Origin: JBBWZH01 sp035544115
GTDB lineage: Bacteria; Actinomycetota; Actinomycetes; Mycobacteriales; CADCTP01
DNA length: 64,000 nucleotides
Assembly: GCA_963714145.1 (NCBI GenBank)
Contig: OY970235.1
Location: forward strand, 4,154,001 to 4,218,000
Direction: 5' to 3'
Shown: piece by piece, positions 32,691 to 39,802 of the stretch
Layout: each line of letters begins with the position of its first letter
Numbering within the stretch: position 1 is the stretch's first letter
Notes under the pieces: model-generated
Told to the model about the DNA's origin: nothing
Seen by the model: the letters and a program-made list of their open reading frames with translations, nothing else
Database searches by the model: none
Translations under genes and position numbers: made by a program

Positions 32691-33895
32691 GTGCCGGTGA
32701 ACAGCAGCCGGTTCGGGGAGCCGGTGCCCGCGCCGCTGATCACACTCGGGGTGGCGGCCGCGACCAGCGCGTCCCGCACCGCCGCCGGGCTGGCGGTCGG
32801 GTGGGTGGCGAGGTAGAGCGCCGCCGCGCCCGCGACATGCGGGGTGGCCATCGAGGTGCCGCTGATCGTGTTGGTGGCCGTGTTGCTGGTGGCCCACGAC
32901 GAGGTGATGCTCGAGCCCGGCGCGAAGATGTCCAGGCAGGTGCCGATGTTGGAGAACGAGGACCGGGCGTCGGTCATGGTGGTCGCGCCGACCGTGATCG
33001 CCTCGGCGGTCCGCGCCGGCGAGAAGTTGCACGCGTTGGCGTTGCTGTTGCCGGCGGCGATCGCGTACGTCACGCCGGCCGCGACCGAGCGGCGCACCGC
33101 GGCGTCCAGGGTGGCGGAGGCGCCGCCGCCCAGGCTCATGTTGGCGACCGCGGGCCGGGCGGTGGACCGGGTGACGAAGTCGATGCCGGCGATGACACCG
33201 GCGGTGGTGCCGCTGCCGGCGCAGTTGAGCACCCGCACCGCCACCAGCCGGACGCCCTTGGCCAGCCCGAACGTGGTGCCGCCGACGGTGCCGGAGACGT
33301 GCGTGCCGTGGCCGTTGCAGTCCTGGCCGTTCCGCCCGTCACCGACCGCGTCGGTGCCGACCGTCGCCCGCCCGCCGGCGAACTCGTTGTGCGTCGTCCG
33401 GATGCCGGTGTCGATGATGAACGCGGTCACGTTGGTGGCGGTGGTGTTGTAGGTGTAGGTGCCGCTCAGCGGCCGGTTCCGCTGGTCGACCCGGTCGATG
33501 CCCCAGGTCGCGCCGGTCTGGGTGACGTCGGCGTGCACCACCGAGTCCTGCTCGACGACGGCGACCTGGGGGTCGGCCGCCAGCTGCCGGGCCGCGCTGT
33601 CGGTCATCGTGGCGGCAAAGCCCTGCAGCGCCGCGGTGTAGGTGTAGCGCAGCGCGCCGCCGTACCGGCCGGCCAGGCTGCTGGCCGCCTGCCCGACCGC
33701 CTGCGCGGACTTGGTCGCCGAACCGCTCTTCAGCACGACGATGTAGCTGCCGGGGATCGCCTCAGCGCCCGCGGCGAGCTGGATCTGCCCGGTCGCGGGG
33801 GCGGCCGTGGCTGGGGTGGCGACGGCGAGCGCGCCGGCGAGCGCGGCGGCGCCGAGGGCCGCGACGGCCATTCGACGTTGGCTGGATCGAAGCAT
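32684..33895 (-). CDS. Secreted subtilisin-family (S8, proteinase K-like) protease
   Basis: 403 residues, ATG with a GGAGG site. Signal peptide to about TAAPA (33), an inhibitor-I9 propeptide (GSYIVVLKSGSATKSAQAVGQ ... VAVVEQDS), then the mature enzyme at QTGATWGIDRVDQ. The triad is Asp162 (IIDTG), His196 (GHGTHVSG) and Ser348 (GTSMATPH), with oxyanion Asn in AAGNSN. It is compact, with no extra C-terminal domain. The end of the gene is caught in a tandem repeat. It would act outside the cell in protein breakdown together with the S1 protease. Confidence 0.93.
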   Translation of the reverse strand: MLRSSQRRMAVAALGAAALAGALAVATPATAAPATGQIQLAAGAEAIPGSYIVVLKSGSATKSAQAVGQAASSLAGRYGGALRYTYTAALQGFAATMTDSAARQLAADPQVAVVEQDSVVHADVTQTGATWGIDRVDQRNRPLSGTYTYNTTATNVTAFIIDTGIRTTHNEFAGGRATVGTDAVGDGRNGQDCNGHGTHVSGTVGGTTFGLAKGVRLVAVRVLNCAGSGTTAGVIAGIDFVTRSTARPAVANMSLGGGASATLDAAVRRSVAAGVTYAIAAGNSNANACNFSPARTAEAITVGATTMTDARSSFSNIGTCLDIFAPGSSITSSWATSNTATNTISGTSMATPHVAGAAALYLATHPTASPAAVRDALVAAATPSVISGAGTGSPNRLLFTGTL

Positions 33896-34243
33896 CCGGG
33901 TCCTCCGGGGAGTCGAGCACGGCGGTGGCCGTGCAGCAGGCTCCGTCCGGCCCGGGACAGCCGAGGATCACCCCGTGTCCGGAGCCGTCGGATTGTGCCT
34001 GCCAGGCGGGGATCACCTCGGCCCAAGCGCCGAGATGTCCGAACACTGTCTGGTTCGACCCATAAGGTCAATACTCCGTCAAGGCGACCCCAAGGCTTGA
34101 CCTGATGAACTAAAGCCCACCATGGGCGATCTGTCAGTACCGCGGGTGGTCTCAGCGTCTGCCACAGCCCAGCCCGTAGGTCGCGACCCTGGCCGGGGGT
34201 GGGCCGTCGAGACCAGCAGGGTGGTGTCCGCGGCCCACGGACG
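33896..34243. other. Upstream region of the S8 protease
   Basis: 348 bp between the ECF41 sigma stop and the protease start, both minus strand. Around 34050-34115 it is AT-richer and has GGTCAA (34066-34071) and TTGACC (34097-34102) as an inverted repeat, with further gtcaagg/cttgac sequence between them. A promoter and regulator site probably lie here; no gene seen. Confidence 0.45.
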
Positions 34244-35137
34244 TCAGCGGCGCAGCTCCGCCACCGCGTCCAGCCGCCGCAGCTTGTGCGGGTTGCGGAT
34301 CGCATAGATGCGGGTGATCCGGCCGTCTTCGACCACGAAGGTGACGGCGGTGTTGACTTCGCCGGCCGCGTCGATCCGGGCCGCGACCGCGCCGTTGAGC
34401 AGCAGCGTGCCGACCTGCGCGCCGGGCGCGACCCGCGCGAAACCGGCCAGCAGCGCGGCCACCCGGGTGCTGCCCTCGACCGGCTGCCGGGCCGCCGGCG
34501 CCAGGCCCCCGCCGTCGGCGACGAGGACGACGTCGGGCGCGAGCACGTCCAGCAGGCCAGGCACGTCGCCGGTGCTGAGCGCGGCCAGGAACCGCTCCAC
34601 CACCTGCCGCTGCTCGGTGCGGCTGACCTGCATCCGCGGGCGCCGCGCGGCGACGTGCCGGCGGGCCCGGTGCGCGATCTGCCGGACCGCCGCCGCGGAC
34701 TTGCCCACCGCACCGGCGATCTCCTCGTACGGCACGTCGAACACCTCGTGCAGCACGAAGACCACGCGCTCGGACGGCCCGAGCGTCTCGAGCACGGTGA
34801 GCATCGCGATCGAGACGTTCTCGGCGAGCTCGACATCCTCGGTCACGTCCGGGCCGGTCAGCAGCGGCTCGGGCAGCCACTCACCGACGTAGTCCTCGCG
34901 CTGCCGGGCCAGCGTGCGCAACCGGTTGAGGGCCTGCCGGGTGACGATCCGGACCAGGTACGCGCGCGGGTCGCGCACCTCCGCCCGGGCGGTACCGCCC
35001 CGGGCAGGGTCGCCGGCGTCGGCCCACCGCAGCCAGGTCTCCTGCACCACGTCCTCGGCGTCGGCCGCGGAGCCGAGCATCTCGTAGGCGACCGTGAACA
35101 GCAGGCTGCGGTGGGTGACGAACGGGTCGTCGCTCAC
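34244..35137 (-). CDS. ECF41-type sigma factor with C-terminal SnoaL domain
   Basis: 297 residues. Regions 2 and 4 of an ECF sigma factor lie in residues about 1-165, followed by a fused SnoaL-like domain. The three ECF41 hallmarks are present: WLPEP at 87-91, DGGGL at 208-212 and NPHKL near 284 (usual form NPDKL). In this group the C-terminal domain replaces an anti-sigma factor and controls activity. The GTG start overlaps the stop of the carboxymuconolactone decarboxylase gene (GTGA), giving translational coupling. A promoter with the ECF41 -35 element lies before that operon. Confidence 0.93.
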   Translation of the reverse strand: MSDDPFVTHRSLLFTVAYEMLGSAADAEDVVQETWLRWADAGDPARGGTARAEVRDPRAYLVRIVTRQALNRLRTLARQREDYVGEWLPEPLLTGPDVTEDVELAENVSIAMLTVLETLGPSERVVFVLHEVFDVPYEEIAGAVGKSAAAVRQIAHRARRHVAARRPRMQVSRTEQRQVVERFLAALSTGDVPGLLDVLAPDVVLVADGGGLAPAARQPVEGSTRVAALLAGFARVAPGAQVGTLLLNGAVAARIDAAGEVNTAVTFVVEDGRITRIYAIRNPHKLRRLDAVAELRR

Positions 35138-35712
35138 GCCGGTGAGCGTACGGCCAGCGGCTTCAGGTCACAGGCGGCCGAGAACTCCTGCGACGTGATG
35201 CCGAGCGCGGTGTTGCTGCGGGTGTAGAGGTTCGCCAGCGCGATGACGGCGGTGAGCTCCACCAGCGCGGCCGGGCCGAGCACCGCCAGCAGCCGGGCCG
35301 ACAGCTCGTCGGTGACCGTCGGCGGGGTGTGCGTCATCGCCTCGGCGTACTCCATCACGTCGCGCTCCAGCGGCGTGAAGACACCCGACTCGCGCCACCG
35401 TGGCACCTCCCGCGCCTTGGCCAGGTCCAGGCCCTCGTTGTGGGCCTGGAAGTAGCCCAGGTCCAGGCAGAAACTGCAGCCGACCAGGCTGGCCACCGCC
35501 ATGTGGGCGAACGACTTCAGGCTCTCGTCGCACTGGTCCCACTTCTGCGCCTTGCGGCCGATGCTGAAGCTGAAGTTCAGCACCTTCCGGTTGTGCCACG
35601 CCACCTCGACCGGCTCGGCCACGTCGCCGAGCATCTTGCGGGACATCCGCTTGACCAGCGCGCCGTAGACGCCGGTCAGCTCGGCCTTCGGGATCCGGGT
35701 GTTGCTGGCCAT
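35134..35712 (-). CDS. Carboxymuconolactone decarboxylase / AhpD-like protein
   Basis: 192 residues, ATG directly after GGAGGAGAC. The helical AhpD-like core has the redox pair Cys79-Cys82 (GCSFCLDLG) and a following His (QAHNEG). Such proteins usually act as peroxidase-coupled antioxidants. This is the COE partner gene (carboxymuconolactone decarboxylase, oxidoreductase or epimerase) that accompanies ECF41 sigma factors and is normally their main target. The first gene of the two-gene operon. Confidence 0.88.
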   Translation of the reverse strand: MASNTRIPKAELTGVYGALVKRMSRKMLGDVAEPVEVAWHNRKVLNFSFSIGRKAQKWDQCDESLKSFAHMAVASLVGCSFCLDLGYFQAHNEGLDLAKAREVPRWRESGVFTPLERDVMEYAEAMTHTPPTVTDELSARLLAVLGPAALVELTAVIALANLYTRSNTALGITSQEFSAACDLKPLAVRSPA

Positions 35713-35748
35713 GTCTCCTCCAGGGGGTTTCCTCGGTTTCGACATGCA

Positions 35749-35775
35749 GACACCGGCCGGGACCCGGGTGTGACA
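35749..35775 (-). promoter_or_regulatory. ECF41-type promoter
   Basis: On the minus strand TGTCACA (35769-35775), exactly 16 bp, TGTC (35749-35752). The published ECF41 consensus is TGTCACA-N16-CGTC, so all but one base match. A transcript would begin about 30 nt before the decarboxylase ATG. Confidence 0.7.
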
Positions 35776-35831
35776 CCTCCGGCGGCGGGCGGTGCGCGAT
35801 TCCTTTCGGGGCCGGGCGAGGTCTGCATGGC

Positions 35832-36684
35832 ATGGACGTGATCAAGGAGATGTACCGGCGGTGGGCCCGGGGCGAGGGGTTGGACGACGACTCCTGGGGC
35901 GACGTGACGGTGGAGCCGGGCGGGGTCGACTACCTCGAGGTGACGGCCGGCGGGGTGCCCGCGATGTGGCTCCAGCCGCACGGGGCGGCGCCGGGCCCGG
36001 TGATCGTGGCCTTCCACGGTGGTGGCTTCGTCGGCGGTTCGCTGTACACGCACCGCAAGCTGTACGGACACCTGGCGAAGGCGGCCGGGGTGCGGGCGCT
36101 GCTCGTGCACTACCGGCTCGCCCCGGAGTTCGGCTATCCCGCGCAGATCGAGGACGCGGTCGCGGCGTACCGGTGGGTGGTGGGCCAGGGTCTGACCGCC
36201 GCGCTGGCCGGTGACTCGTCCGGCGGCGGGCTCTGCGTCCAGGCGGCGCTGCGGATCCGGGACCTGGGCCTGCCGGAACCGGCCGCGCTGCTGCTCATGT
36301 CGGCGTGGGTGGACATGGAGCTGGCCGGTTCCAGCTTCGAGTCCAATGCGGACACCGACGTGTTCTTTACCCGGGAGACTGGTGCGGGGCCTGGTCTCGG
36401 CGTACCTGCAGAACGCCGCGAGCCCGAAGGATCCGCTGGTCAACGCGCTGCACGCCGATCTGACCGGGCTGCCGGCGATGTTCCTGCAGGTGGGCGCGGA
36501 CGAGTCTGGCCTGGATGACAGCACCAGGCTGGCCGAGCAGGCGCGGGCGGCCGGGGTGGAGGTGCGCCTGGACGTGTTCTCCGGTCAACTGCACACATTC
36601 CAGATGGCCGCCGGGCGGACACCCGAGGCCGACGACGCGATCCGGAGGTTCGCCGCGTGGCTGCGACCGAAACTGGGCCGCTGA
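35832..36684 (+). pseudogene. Alpha/beta-hydrolase (acetylesterase type) interrupted by a +1 frameshift
   Basis: HSL-type esterase split over two frames. The first frame (from ATG 35832) carries the oxyanion motif HGGGF (His62) and nucleophile Ser129 (GDSSGG) and ends its family-like sequence at DTDVFFTRE. The second continues as LVRGLVSAYLQNAASPKDP, with the acid DESGLDD and catalytic His (LHTFQM), to the stop at 36684. One extra base near 36378 (gag-a-ctg) explains the break. All catalytic residues survive, so the event is recent or a sequencing error. The downstream sigma gene starts inside its end. Relatives deacetylate steryl or xenobiotic esters. Confidence 0.8.
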
Positions 36685-37613
36685 CCGACCGGTTCGAGCG
36701 GGAACGGCGTGGCCTGCTCGCGCACTGCTACCGGATGCTCGGGGGGTGGGATGACGCGGAGGACGCCGTCCAGGAGACGTACCTGCGGGCCTGGCGCGGG
36801 TGGGCCAGCTTTGAGCACCGGTCGTCGGTACGCGTGTGGCTCTACCGGATCGCCACGAACGCCTGCCTGACCGCGATCGACGGACGCAACCGCCGGGCGC
36901 TGCCGTCCGGCCTGGGTCCACCCAGCGCCGACCCGGACGGGGAGCCGGACATCGCCGGCGCCGGGACCTGGATCCAGCCGATCCCCACGTCGCTGGTCAC
37001 CGCGGACCCGGCGACCGTCGTCCTGGGCCGCGAGCGGGTGCGGCTCGCGCTGATCGCCGGACTGCAGTACCTGCCCGCGAACCAGCGGGCGGTGCTGCTG
37101 CTGCGCGACGTGCTCGCGTTCCCGGCCGCCGAGGTGGCCCAGATGCTCGACACCACCGTCGCGGCGGTGAAGAGCTCACTGCAACGTGCCCGGCGCCGGC
37201 TTGACGAGGTGTCGCCGGCGCAGGACGACATGACGGAGCCGACCGAGCCGCGAGCCCGCGAGTTGCTCGACCGCTACATGGCGGCCTGGGAACGGTCGGA
37301 CCTGGCGGCGTTCGAGCGGACGCTGCGCGCGGACGCGATCCTGGAAGGCGTGCCGTCCCGAACCTGGTTCGCCGGCAAGCGGACCTGTCTCGCGTTCGCC
37401 GGGCGATTCCTGGGCCAGCCGGGAGCGTGGCGGATGCGGCCCGGCACCGCCAACGGCCAGCCGGCCGCGTTGTCGTGGTTCCACGGCGAGCCGTTCGGCG
37501 TCGCGGTCCTGACACCGGCCGCGGACGGTATCGCCCGCATCACCCTGTTCAGCGATCCGGGCCTGGTCGCCCGCTTCACGGCCGGTCCGGCCGCGGCCCC
37601 GATGGCGCGCTGA
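36657..37613 (+). CDS. ECF sigma factor with C-terminal SnoaL-like domain (SigG-like)
   Basis: 318 residues, GTG start after GGAGG, overlapping the esterase end by 28 bp. Region 2 has LLAHCYRMLGGWDDAEDAVQETYLRAWRG and SVRVWLYRIATNACLTAIDGRNRRALPSGLG, a signature of SigG/RNA-polymerase sigma-70 factors of this subgroup. Region 4 is YLPANQRAVLLLRDVLAFPAAEVAQMLDTTVAAVKSSLQRARRRL. Residues about 205-315 are a SnoaL-like domain. No anti-sigma gene is adjacent. It is a second ECF with a built-in regulatory domain within 3 kb, differing from the ECF41 gene in the absence of WLPEP. Confidence 0.88.
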   Translation: MAATETGPLTDRFERERRGLLAHCYRMLGGWDDAEDAVQETYLRAWRGWASFEHRSSVRVWLYRIATNACLTAIDGRNRRALPSGLGPPSADPDGEPDIAGAGTWIQPIPTSLVTADPATVVLGRERVRLALIAGLQYLPANQRAVLLLRDVLAFPAAEVAQMLDTTVAAVKSSLQRARRRLDEVSPAQDDMTEPTEPRARELLDRYMAAWERSDLAAFERTLRADAILEGVPSRTWFAGKRTCLAFAGRFLGQPGAWRMRPGTANGQPAALSWFHGEPFGVAVLTPAADGIARITLFSDPGLVARFTAGPAAAPMAR

Positions 37614-37657
37614 GCGGCGCCGGAATAGCGGCGCGGCGGAGGGAGGTTGCCGGTGGC

Positions 37658-38080
37658 GTGAGCTTCGACATGCATGCGCTGTTGGCGGAGTCCCGCATCG
37701 GGGTGCTGGCGACGATGAAGTCCGACGGGCGGCCGCAACTGTCGCCCGTCATGCCGTACTACGACCGGCCGGCCGGCGTCATCTACGTGTCCACCGCCGA
37801 AGGGCTGGCCAAGACCGCGAACATCCGCCGCGACCCTCGCACCTCGCTGCAGGTCACCAGCGCGGACGGCCGGTCCTGGGCGACCGCCGAGGGCAACGCG
37901 ACGCTGATCGGGCCGGGCTCGGATCCGGACGGTCCGGCCGTGCAGGCGCTCGTGGACTACTACCGCGGCGCGGCCGGCGAACATCCGGACTGGGCCGAGT
38001 ACCGCGCGGTCATGGTGGCCGCCAGGCGGGTACTGATCACGATGACGGTGCACAAGGTCTACGGCGCCAGGATCTCCTAG
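37658..38080 (+). CDS. PPOX-class F420-dependent flavin/deazaflavin oxidoreductase
   Basis: 140-residue split-barrel protein from the GTG at 37658, GGGAGG upstream. ESRIGVLATMKSDGRPQLSPVMPYYDRPAGVIYVST and KTANIRRDPRTSLQVTS are typical of the pyridoxamine-oxidase-like family whose actinobacterial members use F420 (or biliverdin/FMN). It is 44 bp after the sigma factor stop and may be part of its regulon or operon. Substrate not known. Confidence 0.85.
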   Translation: MSFDMHALLAESRIGVLATMKSDGRPQLSPVMPYYDRPAGVIYVSTAEGLAKTANIRRDPRTSLQVTSADGRSWATAEGNATLIGPGSDPDGPAVQALVDYYRGAAGEHPDWAEYRAVMVAARRVLITMTVHKVYGARIS

Positions 38081-38160
38081 CGGGCCTGCCGCGGAACGCA
38101 CGAGCGCTTCCGCTCGCGGGTGGCAGCCGGACGGGGTAGACAGGTTCCGACCGTTCGTCC

Positions 38161-38376
38161 CGATCCCGAGGTGGTGTCTTGGCTCCGCTGTCACGGCGTG
38201 ACGACGTTGGCTGTCAGCCGCCCGCTGGTCGGCTACGGGCCGTCGGTTGCGGCTTGCGTCCGATCCAGGGGCACCGATCCCGAGGTGGTGTCTTGGCTCC
38301 GCTGTCACGGCGTGACGATGTTGGCTGTGGGCACCGAACCCGAGGTGATGGTCTTGGCTCCGCTGTCACGGCGTGA
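38161..38376. repeat. Three direct copies of the 5' end of phoX
   Basis: A 54-bp sequence at 38161-38214 recurs at 38275-38328, and its first 42 bp recur at 38335-38376 as the true start of phoX. Each copy contains ttggctccgctgtcacggcg, which encodes the LAPLSRRD Tat start, so the gene front has been duplicated twice upstream. Confidence 0.85.
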
Positions 38377-39748
38377 CCTGCTGCGTTCCGGCGCGCTGGG
38401 TAGTTTGGGCATCGTCATCTCCGGCAGCCTCGGCCCGATCGCCGGGCCCGCTGAGGCGTACGCCGGTGGCTGCCCGCCGGCCGGCTACGGCCCGCTGGTC
38501 GCCGACCCGGCCGGGCTGCTCGCGCTGCCCGCCGGGTTCTCGTACCGGGTGGTCGCGGAGGAGGGGGTGACGCTGCTGGAGACCGGCCAGCCGACCCCCA
38601 GCGACGCCGACGGCACCGCCTGCTTCGCCCACCGGGACGGGTTCGTGCTGGTCAACAACCACGAGATCGGCAACACCGAGCCGTTCGGGGTGCCGGCCCT
38701 GCCGGGCCTCGGCTACGACCCGGGCGCGCGCGGCGGCACCACGAACATCGTGGTCGACCGGCACGGCAGCCGGGTCGGCGAGTATGTCAGCCTGGCCGGC
38801 ACGCACAACAACTGCGCGGGTGGTCACACCCCTTGGGGTTCGTGGCTGACCTGCGAGGAGACCGAGCAGCGCGCCGGCGGGGGGTTCCAGCACGACCACG
38901 GGTACGTGTTCGAGGTGCACCCGTTCGACCGGGCGGCGAACCTGCACCCGGTGCCGCTGAAGTTCCTGGGCCGGTACGCGCACGAGGCGGTGGCGGTCGA
39001 CCCGGACAGCTCGACGATCTACCTGACCGAGGACGCGACCGCCCCGCACGGGCTGTTCTACCGGTGGACCCCGCCGCGGCACTTCCGCGGCGGCAAGGGC
39101 CGGCTGCGTGCCCTGGCGGTCAGCGCCGGCGGCGACACGGCCGGGCGGCTGCAGGCGATGAGCTGCACCGAGCGCGGTACCCGCATCGCCGACCTGTCGC
39201 AGGCGACCCGGCCGGGCACCCGCTACCAGGTCAGCTGGGTGGACGTGCCGGACCGCGACGCCGGCACCGTCTCGGTGCGCTCCCAGTTCACGGACGACCA
39301 GGTGACCCGCAGCCGCAAGCTCGAGGGCGCCTACTGGCAGGACGGCGGCGCCTACTTCGTCGCCAGCTTCGCCCGGGCCAGCGACGGCAGCGTCAACGAG
39401 CACGACGGGCAGGTCTGGCGCTACGACCCGCACACCCGGACCATCACCCTGAAAACAATCTTCGGCGTGAATCCGGACCCGACCCGGGACACCGACTACG
39501 ACGGGCCGGACAACATCGCGCTGTCCCCGTTCGGCGGCGTGATCCTGGCCGAGGACGGCGAGGGCATCAACCACCTGGTCAGCGTCACCGACCGGGGCAT
39601 GCCCTTCGCGCTGGCCCGCAACGACCTCAACGACAGCGAGTTCACCGGCCCGACCTTCAGCCCGGACGGGCGCATCCTGTTCGCCAACATCCAGACCCCG
39701 GGCCACGTCTACGCCATCACCGGCCCCTGGAACCGCCCCCGACGCTGA
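38348..39748 (+). CDS. phoX: PhoX-family (DUF839) alkaline phosphatase, Tat-exported
   Basis: 466 residues from the ATG at 38348. The Tat signal is LAPLSRRDLLRSGALGSLGIV followed by GPAEAYA. The body matches PhoX: GFVLVNNHEIGNTEPFG, GGTTNIVVDRHG, AGTHNNCAGGHTPWGSWLTCEETE, YAHEAVAVDPDSSTIYLTEDA, EGAYWQDGGAYFVASF, DGPDNIALSPFGGVILAEDG, and FSPDGRILFANIQTPG. These acidic and Cys-containing loops hold the Fe/Ca cofactor. It releases phosphate from organic esters outside the cell. The open frame continues upstream to 38120 only because of repeat copies; the signal peptide places the start here. No PHO box was recognised. Confidence 0.9.
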   Translation: MVLAPLSRRDLLRSGALGSLGIVISGSLGPIAGPAEAYAGGCPPAGYGPLVADPAGLLALPAGFSYRVVAEEGVTLLETGQPTPSDADGTACFAHRDGFVLVNNHEIGNTEPFGVPALPGLGYDPGARGGTTNIVVDRHGSRVGEYVSLAGTHNNCAGGHTPWGSWLTCEETEQRAGGGFQHDHGYVFEVHPFDRAANLHPVPLKFLGRYAHEAVAVDPDSSTIYLTEDATAPHGLFYRWTPPRHFRGGKGRLRALAVSAGGDTAGRLQAMSCTERGTRIADLSQATRPGTRYQVSWVDVPDRDAGTVSVRSQFTDDQVTRSRKLEGAYWQDGGAYFVASFARASDGSVNEHDGQVWRYDPHTRTITLKTIFGVNPDPTRDTDYDGPDNIALSPFGGVILAEDGEGINHLVSVTDRGMPFALARNDLNDSEFTGPTFSPDGRILFANIQTPGHVYAITGPWNRPRR

Positions 39749-39756
39749 CCCGCCAA

Positions 39757-39788
39757 CGCCCCACACCCCCGGCCAGGGGTGTGGGGCG
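39757..39788. terminator. Bidirectional terminator after phoX
   Basis: Perfect 13-bp stem cgccccacacccc / ggggtgtggggcg with loop cggcca, between convergent stops. Confidence 0.8.
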
Positions 39789-39802
39789 CGGCGAGCGCAG
39801 GA

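Noticed and set aside
38120..38347. N-terminal extension of PhoX
   Set aside because: It is made of repeat copies read in the wrong frame; the Tat signal peptide starts at 38348.
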